From contig FTLJ01000283.1 of the NCBI GenBank assembly GCA_900155495.1, forward strand, positions 1-64,000: a stretch of 64,000 bases of DNA, written 5' to 3'. The translations under genes and the position numbers were made by a program. The stretch is from Porogramme epimiltina (lineage: Eukaryota; Basidiomycota; Agaricomycetes; Polyporales; Polyporaceae). Positions 36,209 to 48,867 of the stretch are shown here, in pieces (within the stretch, counting starts at the first letter, position 1; each line of letters opens with the position of its first letter). The notes under the pieces are model-generated. The model worked only from the letters and a program-made list of their open reading frames with translations, was not told the origin of the DNA and did no database searches.

Positions 36209-39074
36209 GAAGTGATCGGAGAGGCTTATGTGGGCACGCGGCTCCGCTGGTAGACGTCATTGGCTTAAGGTGACCCGCTTGCGTAGTGAAGCGCCTCATA
36301 CTGTCACGAAGGTCTTATGAAGTACAAACAACCCATACAGGCTCGGAATGACGCATAACTACATTTCCGCTGTCTAAGGATGCTTACCATCCGCCCATGT
36401 CTTGAGCCCCGTCTGTTTGTACCCTGGAATTCAAACACATTGCAATATCTTTCCGTGAGTGACTCCTTCGAGCGGTCGTGCGCAAGAGCGCCATATTCCG
36501 TCAATCCTTGCGGCCGCCACAACCTGCAAGCCACGCCGTCGCGCATCCTCGCACGACGGACGTCCACTGTACAGGTGGTGGAGCGCGTAGACTGCCGGAA
36601 TAACCGCTCCTGCGCGCGCCCCGCCGTCTGCGCGAGGGCAAGATGAGTCGAGAGCATATATGCGTACCTGGGGGGAACGGCGATGCAGCTCGAGAGTTAC
36701 AGGAGGCAGCGGGGGACCTGTGGAGGGCTCATAGGGAAAGTGGGTGTGGCTTGCTCCTCCATCATTGCCAGCCTACGTCTTATATAGCCTGGCACACACC
36801 CCATCCACATCACCACACCAACCAGCGTCCCCCGGAGCCAAACCCGAGCGACCGTGCGCGCATCGGGTCTCCGGCACCACCGGGCCTCCCGTCCGTCCTA
36901 GCCCCGGGACCGTGGTAACTGCGCGAACACTCCGCGCGCCGACAGCCTGAGCCACCTCCTGACAGAGAACCTCAGCTCCCGCGCGCAGAATGGTGCCAAG
37001 GGCCCAGCGCGCAGCCTCTCCAGCAGAGGCCCCCCACGCCCCCACGCCCCGCATCAAACGTTCGCGGGATCGGAAGGCCCGCGAACGTCCAACGCACCCC
37101 GCGCCGCCGCGCCGGGGTGGTTCCGCCCGCGCGCGGCGCTGCCCCACTTTGCCCAACACTCCCCGCGGGCTGGCGCGCGCGGCGCGAGGAGCGCTTGGCC
37201 AGCAGAAGGCCTTCGCGTGATGGCGGCTGCTGAGTAGCGCGGGAGGCCCGGACTTCTAGCGGGCTGCGCGGTGCGCGCGCGGGGGGCTGCCAGCGAGAAC
37301 GAGGTGCCGCGTGCTGCTCCGGGGATGCCGTGGCGCGCGCCGTCCCACGTCCCCCGGCGCGCACTGGGGGGAAGCGGGGATAAGCTCAAAGCCAGGGCGG
37401 GGCGCAGGTGGAAGCGGCGCGGGAGCTGGGTTCTATGTGTCGGTTCAGCAGCTGCGATGACGTGTGCGGAATCCGGACGCGTGCTGTGTGGAAGGGCTGC
37501 TGTCGGCGGCGGACGTGAGCGTCGGCGACGCCGCTAGTTAATTTTGCAGCTGTCGGGTGAATGTGCGCGCCGCGGGGGCGAGGGTGGACTTTGGTGACCC
37601 GAGGAGTGTCAGCGAGGTGATTGTGTCGCTCTCGCCATCGGGGCGTTCAATAGCTAGGTGGATATCGTGGTTTGTGCGGGCAGATGGGTATGAAGGTACC
37701 TCGGAGCCGCCTCCGAGCGTGCCTAATCTCTGACAGATGTAGTATGGTAGCTTGGAGCGCCAAACTCAGTGTAGCACGCGTGGTCCGCTTTCCAACGGAG
37801 ATGACGGTGCTATAGTCGTCTGTCTGTTGTTGATAGAGGGTGTAAGATTTCCCAGACGCGGTGCTTTGGCGAGGCAACATCTGCTGGCGGTCCTAAAGCA
37901 AGTCCCGAGTCCTTCTGAGATGACGCAATAGAACCAGAGTGAAGATGTTGAGGTTATTTGAACGCCACTAGAAGCTGGATGTCGACATTGACCCAATCGC
38001 CCATTCCCCGCGAAGAGTCTTCTAGATATCGAACGTATGGATCCTGTAAATCGCTTCATATCAGCGAGCACGAGACTGAGTTCTATGCGACATGAACGTA
38101 CACACGATCACGGCCCTGGGTTCAATACAGCCCGGACTTCGCCCGCGAGCTAATTCATGATTGGCACGAAGCCCTTCCGATGCCGCCAAAATTACTCCCC
38201 GGGCGGTGTGCTTGATATCCAAGCTCGGTCGGTCTGGGGGTATGAAGGGCCCGGGAAGCGACTGCAGGTGACAGCCCCCCGAACGGGCGCAGCAGCTAGT
38301 AGATTTAGAGGACTACTGAATGGGCTGGCGGGAGCAGATGACGAGTTTACAGCGTCATCAGGGGTCGATTTCTCAGCTCATTCAGGTAGCGAAGGCCGGC
38401 GTGTCCGTAGGCAAGCGCTAGGTAGGTTGGGCACTAGCTGGAATTGTGGCATCTCCTCGTGGGGTGAGGAGGAGCTTTAGCAGAAGTCTGTCAGACAGCG
38501 CAGCGCTTGTGTTAGAAAGTTAGATGGAATGTGGAATAACCTGATGCCTTCGGAGGGAAAGGCACCGAGAGGGCTGTGTATCACTAGTGCCTGCCCAATG
38601 CATTAGACCATGAATGGACGAGAAGACAGATAGAGAGACATAGAGACGAACTGAGTGTCGTTGCACTCATCATATGCTGATCGAAATCCTTGACGTTGTT
38701 TACGTCGGACGTATGATTCAGGGATGAGGTGGAGGAGGCGGCGCCGACTATATGAACCTTGGCATGTCGCGCGGTACAACTTAGGCTCGTGGTTCGCTTG
38801 CACGTGTGTGTAGTCTGAGGTGTCGGAGAGGGTTCAGCATGGTGGCGGTATGCTTTCTCTTTTCTCCACCAAAAGATTGCGAGTAGAGGTATGTCCTTGA
38901 GAAGCGCCCATCGCTTCTCAGCGGAATGACCTCAGCAAAATCGCACGACTGACCCACCCAGCTGGCCGGCGCCAATTTGACTCACCGCTGCCGTCCTCGC
39001 CCGACCGGCCTATTCTCTTCCTTCTCTACCCCCACTCACTCTCTTAGACCTACTCTACACCTCATCAAGAGACA
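36209..39074. other. Gene-poor stretch
   Basis: No supported gene. A TATA-like ttatatag occurs near 36780. 36830-37550 is GC-rich with overlapping composition-driven frames. An open frame of 107 codons (38157-38480) has no recognised domain. The last 100 bases are the CT-rich leader of the MPC2 gene. Confidence 0.4.
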
Positions 39075-39863
39075 ATGTCCGGCGCGGCGGCCTCAGCGGG
39101 AGCTTCCAGGTTCCAGGCGTTCATGAACCACCCAGCAGGTGCGCTCGTCTGTAGCTTGATAGATCTGCATCTGACGGAAATGTCCCGGCCCTCGTTTTCC
39201 CTCCACCCAAACCTTGGCTTGCCGCCTTCGACTTCGCCCTGGGATTGCTCCTCGTATCCGCCTTTAATGTTGGGGTAATGGGACGGGTAACCCGCAGGCC
39301 CGAAGACTGTGTTCTTCTGGGCTCCCATGATGAAGTGGTGTCTGGTCGCGGCGGGTTTGAAGGACCTCTCGCGTCCGGCGGAGAAGCTCAGTGTGTCCCA
39401 GAACGTCGGTGAGCACCATTCATACTTGGGAGGCGCGCATATGAGTGCTGATTATATGCGTCTTGACTTTTCATTTCCCTGTGGCCACGTCCTTGCGTTC
39501 CCCTGTGGGTCTTCGACCGGACAGCTCTTGCCGCGACGGGCTTCATCTGGGTACGCTACTCGCTCGTCATCACGCCCATCAACTACAGTCTGGCAGCGGT
39601 ACGTCCTGCCACTCCTCTTTGCGCCGTAGGGCGGATGTTGAACATGTTGGGGTGGGCAGGTCAACTTCTTCGTCGGCTCAACAGGAATGGGCCAGCTGGG
39701 TCGCATTTGGTAGTACGTATTGTCCCTAGCCTCATTTCTTCGTGCATGGTGTTAAGCAATACTCCTGTGTAGCTACAACAAGACCAAGCAAGACCCCGTT
39801 GCCTCCTACTTCAGCTCCTCACCACAACCCATCGCCGCAGCTACGGAAAAGGCCTCCGCTTAA
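39075..39863 (+). CDS. MPC2: Mitochondrial pyruvate carrier subunit 2
   Basis: Subunit of the inner-membrane complex that imports pyruvate into mitochondria; works as a heterodimer with MPC1. Five exons (39075-39138, 39298-39408, 39525-39598, 39660-39712, 39773-39863) give 130 residues. The protein is nearly collinear with animal and yeast MPC2: MNHPAGPKTVFFWAPMMKW, LKDLSRPAEKLSVSQN, ATGFIWVRYSLVITPINYSL and AVNFFVGSTGMGQL, ending in a short polar tail. Three membrane segments fit the family. The RPAEKLS and RYSLVI motifs separate it from MPC1. The start ATG is the first in a CT-rich leader. No MPC1 gene is seen in the window. Confidence 0.95.
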
Positions 39864-40692
39864 GTACGATACTGCCCTATATTATCCATTTTTTGCCTTC
39901 CTCTTCCCCACTTGTGCCTACCTCAAGATATCATTTCGATGTGCTACGGTCGACCCAGCCCACTGTCCATCGTACGACTACGTCTATTTGCCCTGCATGT
40001 CGGGCCCCCTCCTGTAGTGCCGTAAAGGACGAGCCCCGGTCCGCGCCTCTTCTCCCAACATCACCCGAGCATCTGGTAGCTGTCGCCGAGGATGACTCAA
40101 GGGCTGCCGCCCCACTCTGCCCCCGCATGCCGGGCGTCCTGCTCGCTATCTGGTCTGCCGCGCTCAAAACGCCATTGGCCGACGCCGCCCTCAGGCTGCA
40201 CGCATGATCAACTCTCGGACCTGCGAGATGCCACCCTGCATGTTCGTTTGGCTTGGGGTGCGGTGATGTTGCGCGTAGGCGGCTCTTAAGCTGCGCTCGA
40301 GGACCTCATTCAGGCTCGGATTCGCACTATACTCCTTACTTTTCTCTGGGATTGCCACTACCGGAGGACGCCAAGTGGCCACAGGAAGTGCCCTTGTAAG
40401 TTTTGTCGAACATGCTGTCTTACCGCGGTGTTTGTTACACATACTAGCGATTCTAATGTTCAACGAGCCTATGAGAAGCCTGCCCGCCCCGGTCCTCGGG
40501 AAGAATGGTCCGTGAGAAGCGCCCGCTTGCCCAGAAATTAAAACAGTGTAGCCGGCGGTTCAGCCACAGCTCCTCGTCCCCTGTCTTTGCCCCACTCAGA
40601 TAGACTCAGCCTCGGTTTTCGCTCTCTTTCTTCGCCGGCCCAAGACGTAGACTGCTACAGCCTTTAGACTCTCCTGAACAGGACTCGCCAAG
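39864..40692. other. Spacer between MPC2 and NHA1
   Basis: 3' flank of MPC2 and promoter/leader of NHA1, both plus strand. A CT-rich stretch precedes the NHA1 start. No other gene seen. Confidence 0.5.
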
Positions 40693-43569
40693 ATGCACAT
40701 ACAACTGTTGGAAGTCCGTGCGCCATCCCGCTTTCTATACCAGTTCACAAACTCGCCCTACAGGTCACCGATACGGGGTTGGCCTATATGCTAATAGGCG
40801 GGTTTGTTGTCGCAGTACGTCTTCCTTCTTTCATTTCCACCCCACATTGCTCTGTCTATGCATACGTGCACACGTACAATTCATTGTCCACCCTCCCCCA
40901 CACCCTACCATTCGCTAGCGTGTGCCTGGTGCACGCGAAAGTTTCAGTGCTGCGCTCCATTCGTTCGTTTCGTATCCCGGACATGAATGTCACTACTGGA
41001 AATAGCTCGTTCTTACATTTGCATCTAGTTCAGTATGATCTCTCTCCTCGTCAAAGAGAAGGTCAGTCCTACTACTTTTGTAAAGCGCACATGTTGATGA
41101 AGCATACAACCCATGCATACAGTTGTACATCAACGAAGTCGTCCTTGGAACCGCCTGTGGCATCATATTCGGCCCCTACTGCGCCAACATCTTCGACCCT
41201 CGTAGTTGGAGCTCGGACGTCAATGTCATCACACTCGAAGTTATGCGCATCACGCTTGCGGCAGGCCTATTCGCAATCGGCGTCGAGCTGCCTCAGTCTT
41301 ACCTTGCGGACCACGTGGTGGGGCTGCTCGTCATGGTTGTCCCTACAATGGCGTTTGGTTGGCTTGTCGTCGCGGGTGCGTGTGTATGCGTGTAGTTCTG
41401 TGCTCTACTTGTACTCACACGCGTCCACTCTCGTAGCGATTGTCTTCGTCGTCTTTCCGCCCATCAACTTTGTTTCCTCCCTGGTTATCGCGGCGTGCCT
41501 CACCCCTACGGACCCTATCATCTCTGCTGCTATCGTTGGTATGGCGTTCTCCGTTTTGAAGTGGCTATATGCGCTCAACTATGTCGTAGGAGGGAAGTTC
41601 GCGACGAAGCATGTACCCCTCAACCTTCGCCGCATCCTCTCAGCTGAGTCTGCGGCAAACGACGGCCTCGCATACCCCTTCTTGAGCATATCAATATATC
41701 TCACCGTTGAGACGTCGCGGAAGGTGGCGTTCGAGGAATGGTTTCTTGTAGGATGGTTGTGTGAGTACTGCCGATTCAGGCCTCCATCCATGCCCAACTC
41801 ATGTCAAATACAGACCAAGTTATACTCGGCACTATCCTTGGTGCAGTTTTGGGTAAGAAACGATGTTTGAGCTAGCTCCCTTCTGTCCGTCTAATCTTGC
41901 ATTAGGAATGGTGTTCTCATACTTGATGAAGCTCTCCCATAGAAAGGGCTATATCGACCGCGAGTCATATGTCTCTCAATACCTCGCCCTGGCCCTCTTC
42001 ACGATCGGGCTTTGTCGTACCTTAGGCGTCGACGACCTCCTCGCCGCATTCGCAGCAGGTTCGTCTACCCCCTGAACCGCTTTCGACGGCTGATTTACTG
42101 ACTTCGCTATGCAACAGGATCCGCGATCAGCTGGGACGGACACTTCAATGCGCAGGTGGAAGAAGAGGTCTTCTCGTCTGTGATAGACCTTATGCTCAAC
42201 TGCGGCTGCTTCATCTACATCGGGGCATGGATGCCATTCAACATGTTCAATGCTGTCGAGCTCAGCATTACGCCGTGGCGGCTTATGATCGTTTTTGTGG
42301 CGGTCATATTCCTTCGCCGCATTCCTGCCCTCCTCCTTTTGTACCATTGGGTCCCTGAGATCTCGTCGTGGAAGGAAGCCTTGTTTTCTGGTCACTTTGG
42401 TAAGTTTGATCGCCTTGTCCCGTTGTGTCTTCGGCGTTGAGATAGTTTCACAGGTCCTGTGGGTTATTCTCGTTCTCTTGAGCCACGTAGAAAGCTAAAG
42501 ATGGGCTATCTAGATGGGTGTTGGAGCCATCTTCATCTCGACACTCGCAGTCACTGAGCTCCCCGAGCCACAATCACCCCCTCAAAGTCAGGCTGAGCTC
42601 CTCGCTGCGACTCTACAGACGATTGTAGCCTTCGTTGTGCTCGGGTCCATCGTCATCCGTGAGAACACCATCTTCGTTTCATCCACGTCCATTATCTAAC
42701 TTGTTAGCCTTCCAGACGGTCTCTCGATCCCATTCTTCTCCTTCGGCCGCAACGTCCGCACGCGGACCGTCTCCATGTCTCGAACTTGGACATCTCGCAA
42801 CACCAACGCTCCAGATTGGTTACTTTGGGCTCGCCGCACGCCGGTGGACCTCGTGCCCCCCGACAGCGTGTCCGCAGCGGCTACACAACAAGACCCCGAG
42901 CGCGGGACTATCGAGCCCGGCACGTCGGACGGCAAGACTGCGACCGAGTGTGCTGAGAGGGAGCACGTCCCTGCGCTCGGCCCAGCGTCTATGATCGGTG
43001 ACGCCACCGCAATGGTGACCACACCTAACGCCTCACTCGTGCGCTCGTTTTCAGCAAGCTCACTCAGCCGCGTACGTACCTGTTCTTCTCTGGGTAGACT
43101 CCGTGCCGCATTCGCCCCTACGTTCACTGACCACGACCCCGTCCCTCAGTCGCTCCATGACTCCACCCGTCTAGACATTAAAAACCCGACGACTGTCGCC
43201 ACCGTCAACACTACTGCCGCCGCGGCCGACCCCGTGCCCGCCTCCGTGCCCGAGGGCCCCGAGATGAACGACGAGCCGTCGCCGCCGCCGTCGGGCACCC
43301 AGACGCCGGTCTCCCCACGCGTCGTCCGTTTTCCGAGCGAAGACGAGCTGCCGCTGTCGCGCGCGCCCGTGGGCACGAGCAAGCGCGGCCCAGGCAATGC
43401 GAGTGCCAGCGGCGGCGGCGCTCCGCTCCAGCCCAGGACGGTGCGCTTCCCAGAACCGGTCGCGGCCACAGCCGACCTTGGCGTGCCGCCGGGAGAGGCA
43501 GCGGAGGACGGCGCTGTGGGCGCGGGCACCGCGCAGGAAGCACAGGCTGCGGCGCCCGCCGCCCAATAA
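40693..43569 (+). CDS. NHA1: Plasma membrane Na+/H+ (K+/H+) antiporter, Nha1/Sod2 family
   Basis: Exports Na+ and K+ in exchange for H+ for salt tolerance and pH balance. Twelve exons give 702 residues: 40693-40713, 40764-40814, 41029-41061, 41123-41375, 41437-41538, 41590-41760, 41814-41852, 41906-42058, 42118-42399, 42454-42458, 42514-42658, 42716-43569. Family motifs: SMISLLVKEKLYINEVVLG, TPTDPIISAAIVGG, AESAANDGLAYPF, LCRTLGVDDLLAAFAAG (the paired Asp needed for cation transport in yeast Nha1), SWDGHFN, HFGPMGVGAIFIS and GLSIPFFSFG. About 420 residues are membrane domain, followed by a cytosolic tail of about 280 residues rich in Ser/Pro/Ala. Exon 10 is only 5 nt. Exon 1 encodes just seven residues, so the start depends on splice logic. 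Confidence 0.93.
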
Positions 43570-44163
43570 CATCGGCACGTGGCTCGAGGAGAGCCACGGC
43601 GCGGGATCGGAATGGGAGGTCGGGGTCGGGGGAGCGGTAGGCGCGGGGGCGGGGGGAAGGGTGGAAGGACGGGCGGTGGTAACGGGGTAATCTGTCACGA
43701 CGACGAAGGCGACGACTTCCGTGCCTTCGAAAGAACCACATCCACAATTTTCAATATAGATCTAGACTTGGACCACGCGTCCTTCTGTTTTCGACAGGTG
43801 GCCGGGCCAGTGTGATGGAGGCAAGGAGAAAAAGAGAAATGATCCATTGAGCGATAGCGTGAACAGCGGCATTGCGTATGTACTATGCGACTAACACAGG
43901 AGCGATGAGGGAAAGGAGACTGGAGGAGAAACTAATACAACATCTGTTGGTACACCAGGGGCGCCGAAGGCGCGCCTACTGAGCGGGAATTACTAAAGTA
44001 CAACATGCCGAACATCAGTAAACTACAACATGTAGCTGAACGCGACCGGGGCCAGTTCAGCATACTGAGTATGACGGGCGCAGGTAGAGGGATATTGAGG
44101 CAGAGGATGCAAGGAAAGAGAGAGGTTCAGAAACGGCGTGGCATGGTCCGACGGCGAGACAGA
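43570..44163. other. Convergent 3' flanks of NHA1 and the acyl-CoA oxidase
   Basis: Should hold both 3' untranslated regions. The part from about 43820 is A/G-rich and ordinary in composition. No gene seen. Confidence 0.5.
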
Positions 44164-46342
44164 TCACAGGTGGGACCTCACCATCTTCACGTCATCCACC
44201 GCCGCCCGCCGGCGCGCGTCGCTGTCGAACGCGTCCACGTATGCGTTCCCGCGGAAGACCTTCAGGCCGGCGACAAACGCGTCCCACGCGCCGTCGCTCG
44301 CGATCGGCGCGTTCACATACGCGAACACGTCCATCTCGCGCACAAGCTCGCCGAGGTGCGGGAGCGCGGCGTCGTGCGCGGCCTCCTCCGCCTCGCTTTG
44401 CGCTGCGCGGCCGAGGCCCGCGTGCTCCGCGTACCACGCGGGGTCGAGCTTGACGACGTTGGCGACGTAGACGTCGACGAGGCACGGGCGGACGCCCGCC
44501 GCGCGCGCGGCGTCGTACGCCATGCGGTGCCCTATCGCCTCCATCGCGGGCTGGCAGAGCGGGAGAACGCGGCGGGCGACGTCCGCGCTCCGGTGGTGCG
44601 TGCCCGAGACGATCGCGCGGAGCTCGGCGAAGAGGCCCGCCTCGTGTCGCGCGAGGAGCGAGTCGGGGTCCGCAGGTGCGGGGAGCGCGTACCGGCCCAG
44701 GAGCAGCTCGTTGACGAGCCCTGTGCAGGGGCGCGCGGGCGATGAGCGTGTGAAAAGGGGTGAGGGGCGAAAGATGCGCTAAGACGTACTGATCGCGAGG
44801 CCCAGGACGTCGCCCTCGGCGATGGCGATCCCACGCATCTCGTTCTGGAAGAAGGCCGGCGGCGGGCGAGGTGAGTCCAGGCTGCGGGGGCCGAGACGTG
44901 GAGACGACTTACGTGCAGGCACGTCATCTGGTTATGCTCAAAGAGGCCCTGCGCGCCACAGCGCTCCGAGACGCCGAGCGCGCCCTGCTGGGAGTGCTGA
45001 ACCATGACCCCCTTGAAGACGGCGGCGATACCCGCACGGACGCGCAGGTCGCGCGAGGCACAGAACTGCGATATCGCCCAGCGCTGCAGCGCCTGGAGCA
45101 CGTACGCGTTCGCGGCCGCGGCGAGAATCGGTGCTTGTTGCGTGCGGAAGGAAAGAATAGGAGTGCGTCGTTCGGGGTCGGCGGCTGGACCGATGTACCG
45201 ACGGAGGGAATAGAGAGTGCCAATAGTTGCATAACATTGGAGGAAAGGGAGCGCGAGGCACCCAAGAGCCAGGGTACCGACGTTGATGCGTGAGATGATC
45301 TCCATGAGGTTTGCGTGGATATTCTTGGGCTTCTCCACAGATCCAAGCAGCGCCGTTGGAGGAAGTCGTACATTCGTAAATGTCGTAAGTGAGTGGGGAA
45401 GGGGGTGAGGGCCGCCACGGAATGGCAGCATTCTGAACACAGTGATGCGCGCGACGGGAAGATCGCCAACGTTGGACATCAGCATGGGGGACGCCGTTCG
45501 GAGGTCGGAGAAGAAGCGCACCTGGATTGAACGCCGGCGCACATCTGTTTGCCGTCGTTGAGGGGTACGACAAAAGGCCGGTGGCCCCGATCTTCGCCAT
45601 CCACAACTAAGCGGGCGAAGACAACCGCTACGCACGGCAAACCGGCAGGTACTGTGGGAGGCATGAACCTGCCCATTGGGCGTTAGTGGCCGGCGGAGTG
45701 AGAACGAAATAAGCGAGCGCAGCGTACTTCGCGGCAGCGGGTGTAGGCGAGTGGAGGAGGAACTCCCCGGTGGGCAGAAGCGTCGCGGTTGTCTCCATGT
45801 TGTTGATGTCTAGCCCGTGCCCAAGCTCGGTGATCATGAATTGGCCACTGGAACACCGGAGGGTAAGCTATACAGCCGTAGCGCAGCGCAGCGGAACCGA
45901 GAAGACGTACTGTTTCCTGTACTGTAGCAGGTCCTCAACCAGCGACACCAGCTCTGGGCGCCGCTTGCTGTACTTCGCAATAGTACCGGAGCAGAGGTTG
46001 TATTGGATGGTGAGGAGGGTGATCGAGCCCCCGTCAAGGAGGACTGCTGGGTCATTATGAAGTTGCCAGAACTTCGGGGTCAGGTTGAGGATATCGTCAA
46101 TGGTCATGTCTGGAGTGGGAGGAACCAATGAGCGACGAACAGATGTGATGGCAACGGTCGCGGAAGAAGGACAAGGGGTATCGAGATGGGCGGAGATGCT
46201 CACCGTATGAGAGACCGATCGCTTTCGCCTTCTTGTACGACAGATGCGCACGATCGGTGTGGTCCATGTAATGCAGAGGCTGAGTGAACAGCTCGGACTG
46301 AGGGAGGTGGAGGGTGCGCCTGGGGTAGCCCTCGGAAGACAT
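44164..46342 (-). CDS. Acyl-CoA oxidase / acyl-CoA dehydrogenase family, peroxisomal
   Basis: Likely catalyses the first step of peroxisomal beta-oxidation with FAD, producing H2O2. Seven exons (46204-46342, 45911-46109, 45728-45847, 45522-45668, 44913-45432, 44790-44844, 44164-44720) give 578 residues. The flavin-domain motif FMITELGHGLDINNMETTAT matches the acyl-CoA oxidase TELGHG...ETTAT block. Further on come LNDGKQMCAGV, LPFRGGPHPLPHSL, the CGAQGLFEHNQ segment and AIAEGDVL, whose Glu aligns with the catalytic Glu of the YEGEN block. The C-terminus is RSHL; SHL is a known PTS1 variant, so import into peroxisomes is expected. The protein is shorter than typical 650-700-residue oxidases. 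The start at MSSEG is the ATG nearest to the conserved N-terminal block. Confidence 0.9.
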
Positions 46343-48867
46343 GGTGGTGAGAATGTACAACGCAGAATGTGTGGAAGAGGCGGATGCCCGAGGGTAGAAT
46401 CCGAGGATGGGATGAAGATCCTCGCCACGGTGTTCTGGAGGTTTTATAGGGATGGCACCTATGTGGGCGCAGTGCACACGTCAAGGGATCAGTCGAAGAG
46501 ATGCCTGGGATTCACTGATACTATACCTCAAATGTTGAATGTGACCCGCGTGTCGACCTTCACGAACGAGCGCAGACTGGCGCGCTCGTGTTGACAGCCA
46601 TCCGCGAGATGCGATGAGACAAATTCCCGCTCCGCCATCACATCTTCTCCGCAGAAGTTCCTTGATAACCGACGGTTGCGTCCTGGGACTCTCGATTCGG
46701 CTGGTCGGGAATGAACGACATCCGTAATGCGCTATTCCTTTTCATTTATGGTCTAATGCGACCCTGGTCTGACCCTGGTGCTAGTGAGCATCCGCCATCC
46801 CGAACACGATGAATACTCAACGTCTTGCCGGGTGGACGTCGGAATGACATCGGGGTGGGGGAGAGTATTACTCATGACATCGGTATGAGCCCTCCTTCGA
46901 GACGAGCTATGTTCTACCTATGCGGGGCCCTTCCTCGTGTTGCCGCAGAACCCATCGTCGATGTTCTATCGCGTGCGGGGCGATAACGCCGGTGTTTCAA
47001 TCATGGTACAAACTGAATGACCGAAAAGGAAGGACTAGCATCTGGGGCCTGCGAAGGGTTTCGACGGCGGCGAGAAGTGATGTCCCGGGTAGTTTTCATC
47101 TACGCATATTCAGGTCTATCGTCCCCGACTGGTGGGATCAGCATAGCAATGAGAGCCCAATATAATCTTCCTTCACCCATCTGTGAACGATCAACAGAGT
47201 GTAAGCAAGAGGCACGAGTGAGACAACTCGCGGGAGTTCGCCTGTTTCCTTTGGCCGGCGGCTGACGTGAGGTCCTGTACGCTGTCATCGAACTCGGCTG
47301 GAATGCGGTGTTACCATTGTCGGACATGACCTTCGCATGGAGGGAAAATCCGGTAGATCATCTTTACTCTTCGAGTCTGGCCCCCCCCCCCCGAAAACTG
47401 GGGCGCCCTAGCGACAACGTCAGAAGAAACGCTAGGGACACACATGGACAGCCTGGATGTCATCGCGGCGCCCCTTCTGGCGCATCACGACCTGTCGGTA
47501 CGACAGCTCACGCCGAGGAATGGCATAGCGTCGGGGGACGAGGCCTGGGTCGAATCCTTGATGGGCGCGACGGCTTGGCGCGTGGGCACCGCTGACTTTA
47601 CTGCGCTACACGTGCGCGCTAGCTGCATAGGAGGCGAGTTCTAGCATGCCAACGGACAGGGCGGATATGGACGAAGGCGCAGGGGCGCACGGTGCCGGGA
47701 GGCATACCTGCCGCTAGCGGGCCACGCCGCAGCCGCATGGATGCTCCCCGCCCCGTCGCGCTCTTCACAGGGAGACGAAAGATGCGTCCACGTATCTCAG
47801 CTGATGCTGAGTTTGTTCAATCAGTACGTCCTGGCGCGTACCAACGGTGATTACGGACCGCGTCGTCGATGGTGCTGGAGAACGTGGTAAGGGCATGCTC
47901 GCGTCGTCGGAATCAGGGGGTAGTAGCCGATTACTTACCGGGCGCCTGATCCTCGCCACAGATCTGCCTTTTGGGGACAGAGGATCGGGAGTCGAAGAGG
48001 GGCGTGGGCTGTCTGCCACCTACTTCATGTGGCACGCTAGCTAGTCGTTACGGCCCGGTTCCTGGTATTCGTCCGATGTGCGCTGTCGGGAGGTCGGCAG
48101 GCGGGGACGGCGGGCGGTGTAGATGATGGACTAGGGAGGTCATATATTCCTTATTTCGCAGAAAAATCCGGCACCGGAGGACGAATAATGCTAATCAGCG
48201 CAGTAGACGTAGTTCAGATAACGCATCAGTGGTAGTGCTGGCTCCAAGTGTTACGAAATGTGTTCTACGCCTGACCGGTTTGCGTTAGGTCGTTGAATAC
48301 TGGGGTTGGCTAGAACTCACCGTTTCGCGATGTCGATCACCCGGAGAAAAGCCCCGTTCGGGGGGCGGTGCAACATACGGCCTTCGTAATCGCCGATTGA
48401 ATACCATGCGCTAAAGCGAGGAGCTTGAGGTCGAGGGACCGGTACGATGAGAGACGGGGACTAAGACATGCTAAGGCTTGACGGTTTCCGTTCACTCGCG
48501 ATAGGTAGTTGATGTGATGGTATGACGCTAGACGTCTATCTGGGGCGAGGAGACGTCTCAGTCGCAACGCAGAGCCCAGAAAAACTATCACGAGTCAACA
48601 TACCATCATTGGATGAGTCAGGCCACGACTTTTAGCGCATGTGCCTGTGGAGTGAACGTTGATCCTGTACAGGAATACTGGGGTCGTAGCGACTTGCCCA
48701 CATATGCCGCCAGTTGTCTGTGGGTGCTCGTGTGAGGGTCGGTCGTCTTAAATGTCCATCTCGGTTTGTTCACGTACTCGATGTACAAAGTTACAAACCA
48801 TGGTAGCGCTTTCTGAGTGTAAATGGGGGCACCAGTGACTGATGTTTGTGAATGAGCTGAAAGTTAG
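46343..48867. other. Gene-poor stretch
   Basis: Upstream region of the acyl-CoA oxidase followed by DNA with no supported gene. A 12-base C tract occurs at 47381-47392. Short open frames near 47444-47644 and 47765-48019 have no domain. Composition is near average, unlike the GC-rich gaps elsewhere in the window. Confidence 0.4.

Noticed and set aside
38110..38150. tRNA B-box-like word gggttcaata
   Set aside because: No A-box or cloverleaf can be drawn around it on either strand.
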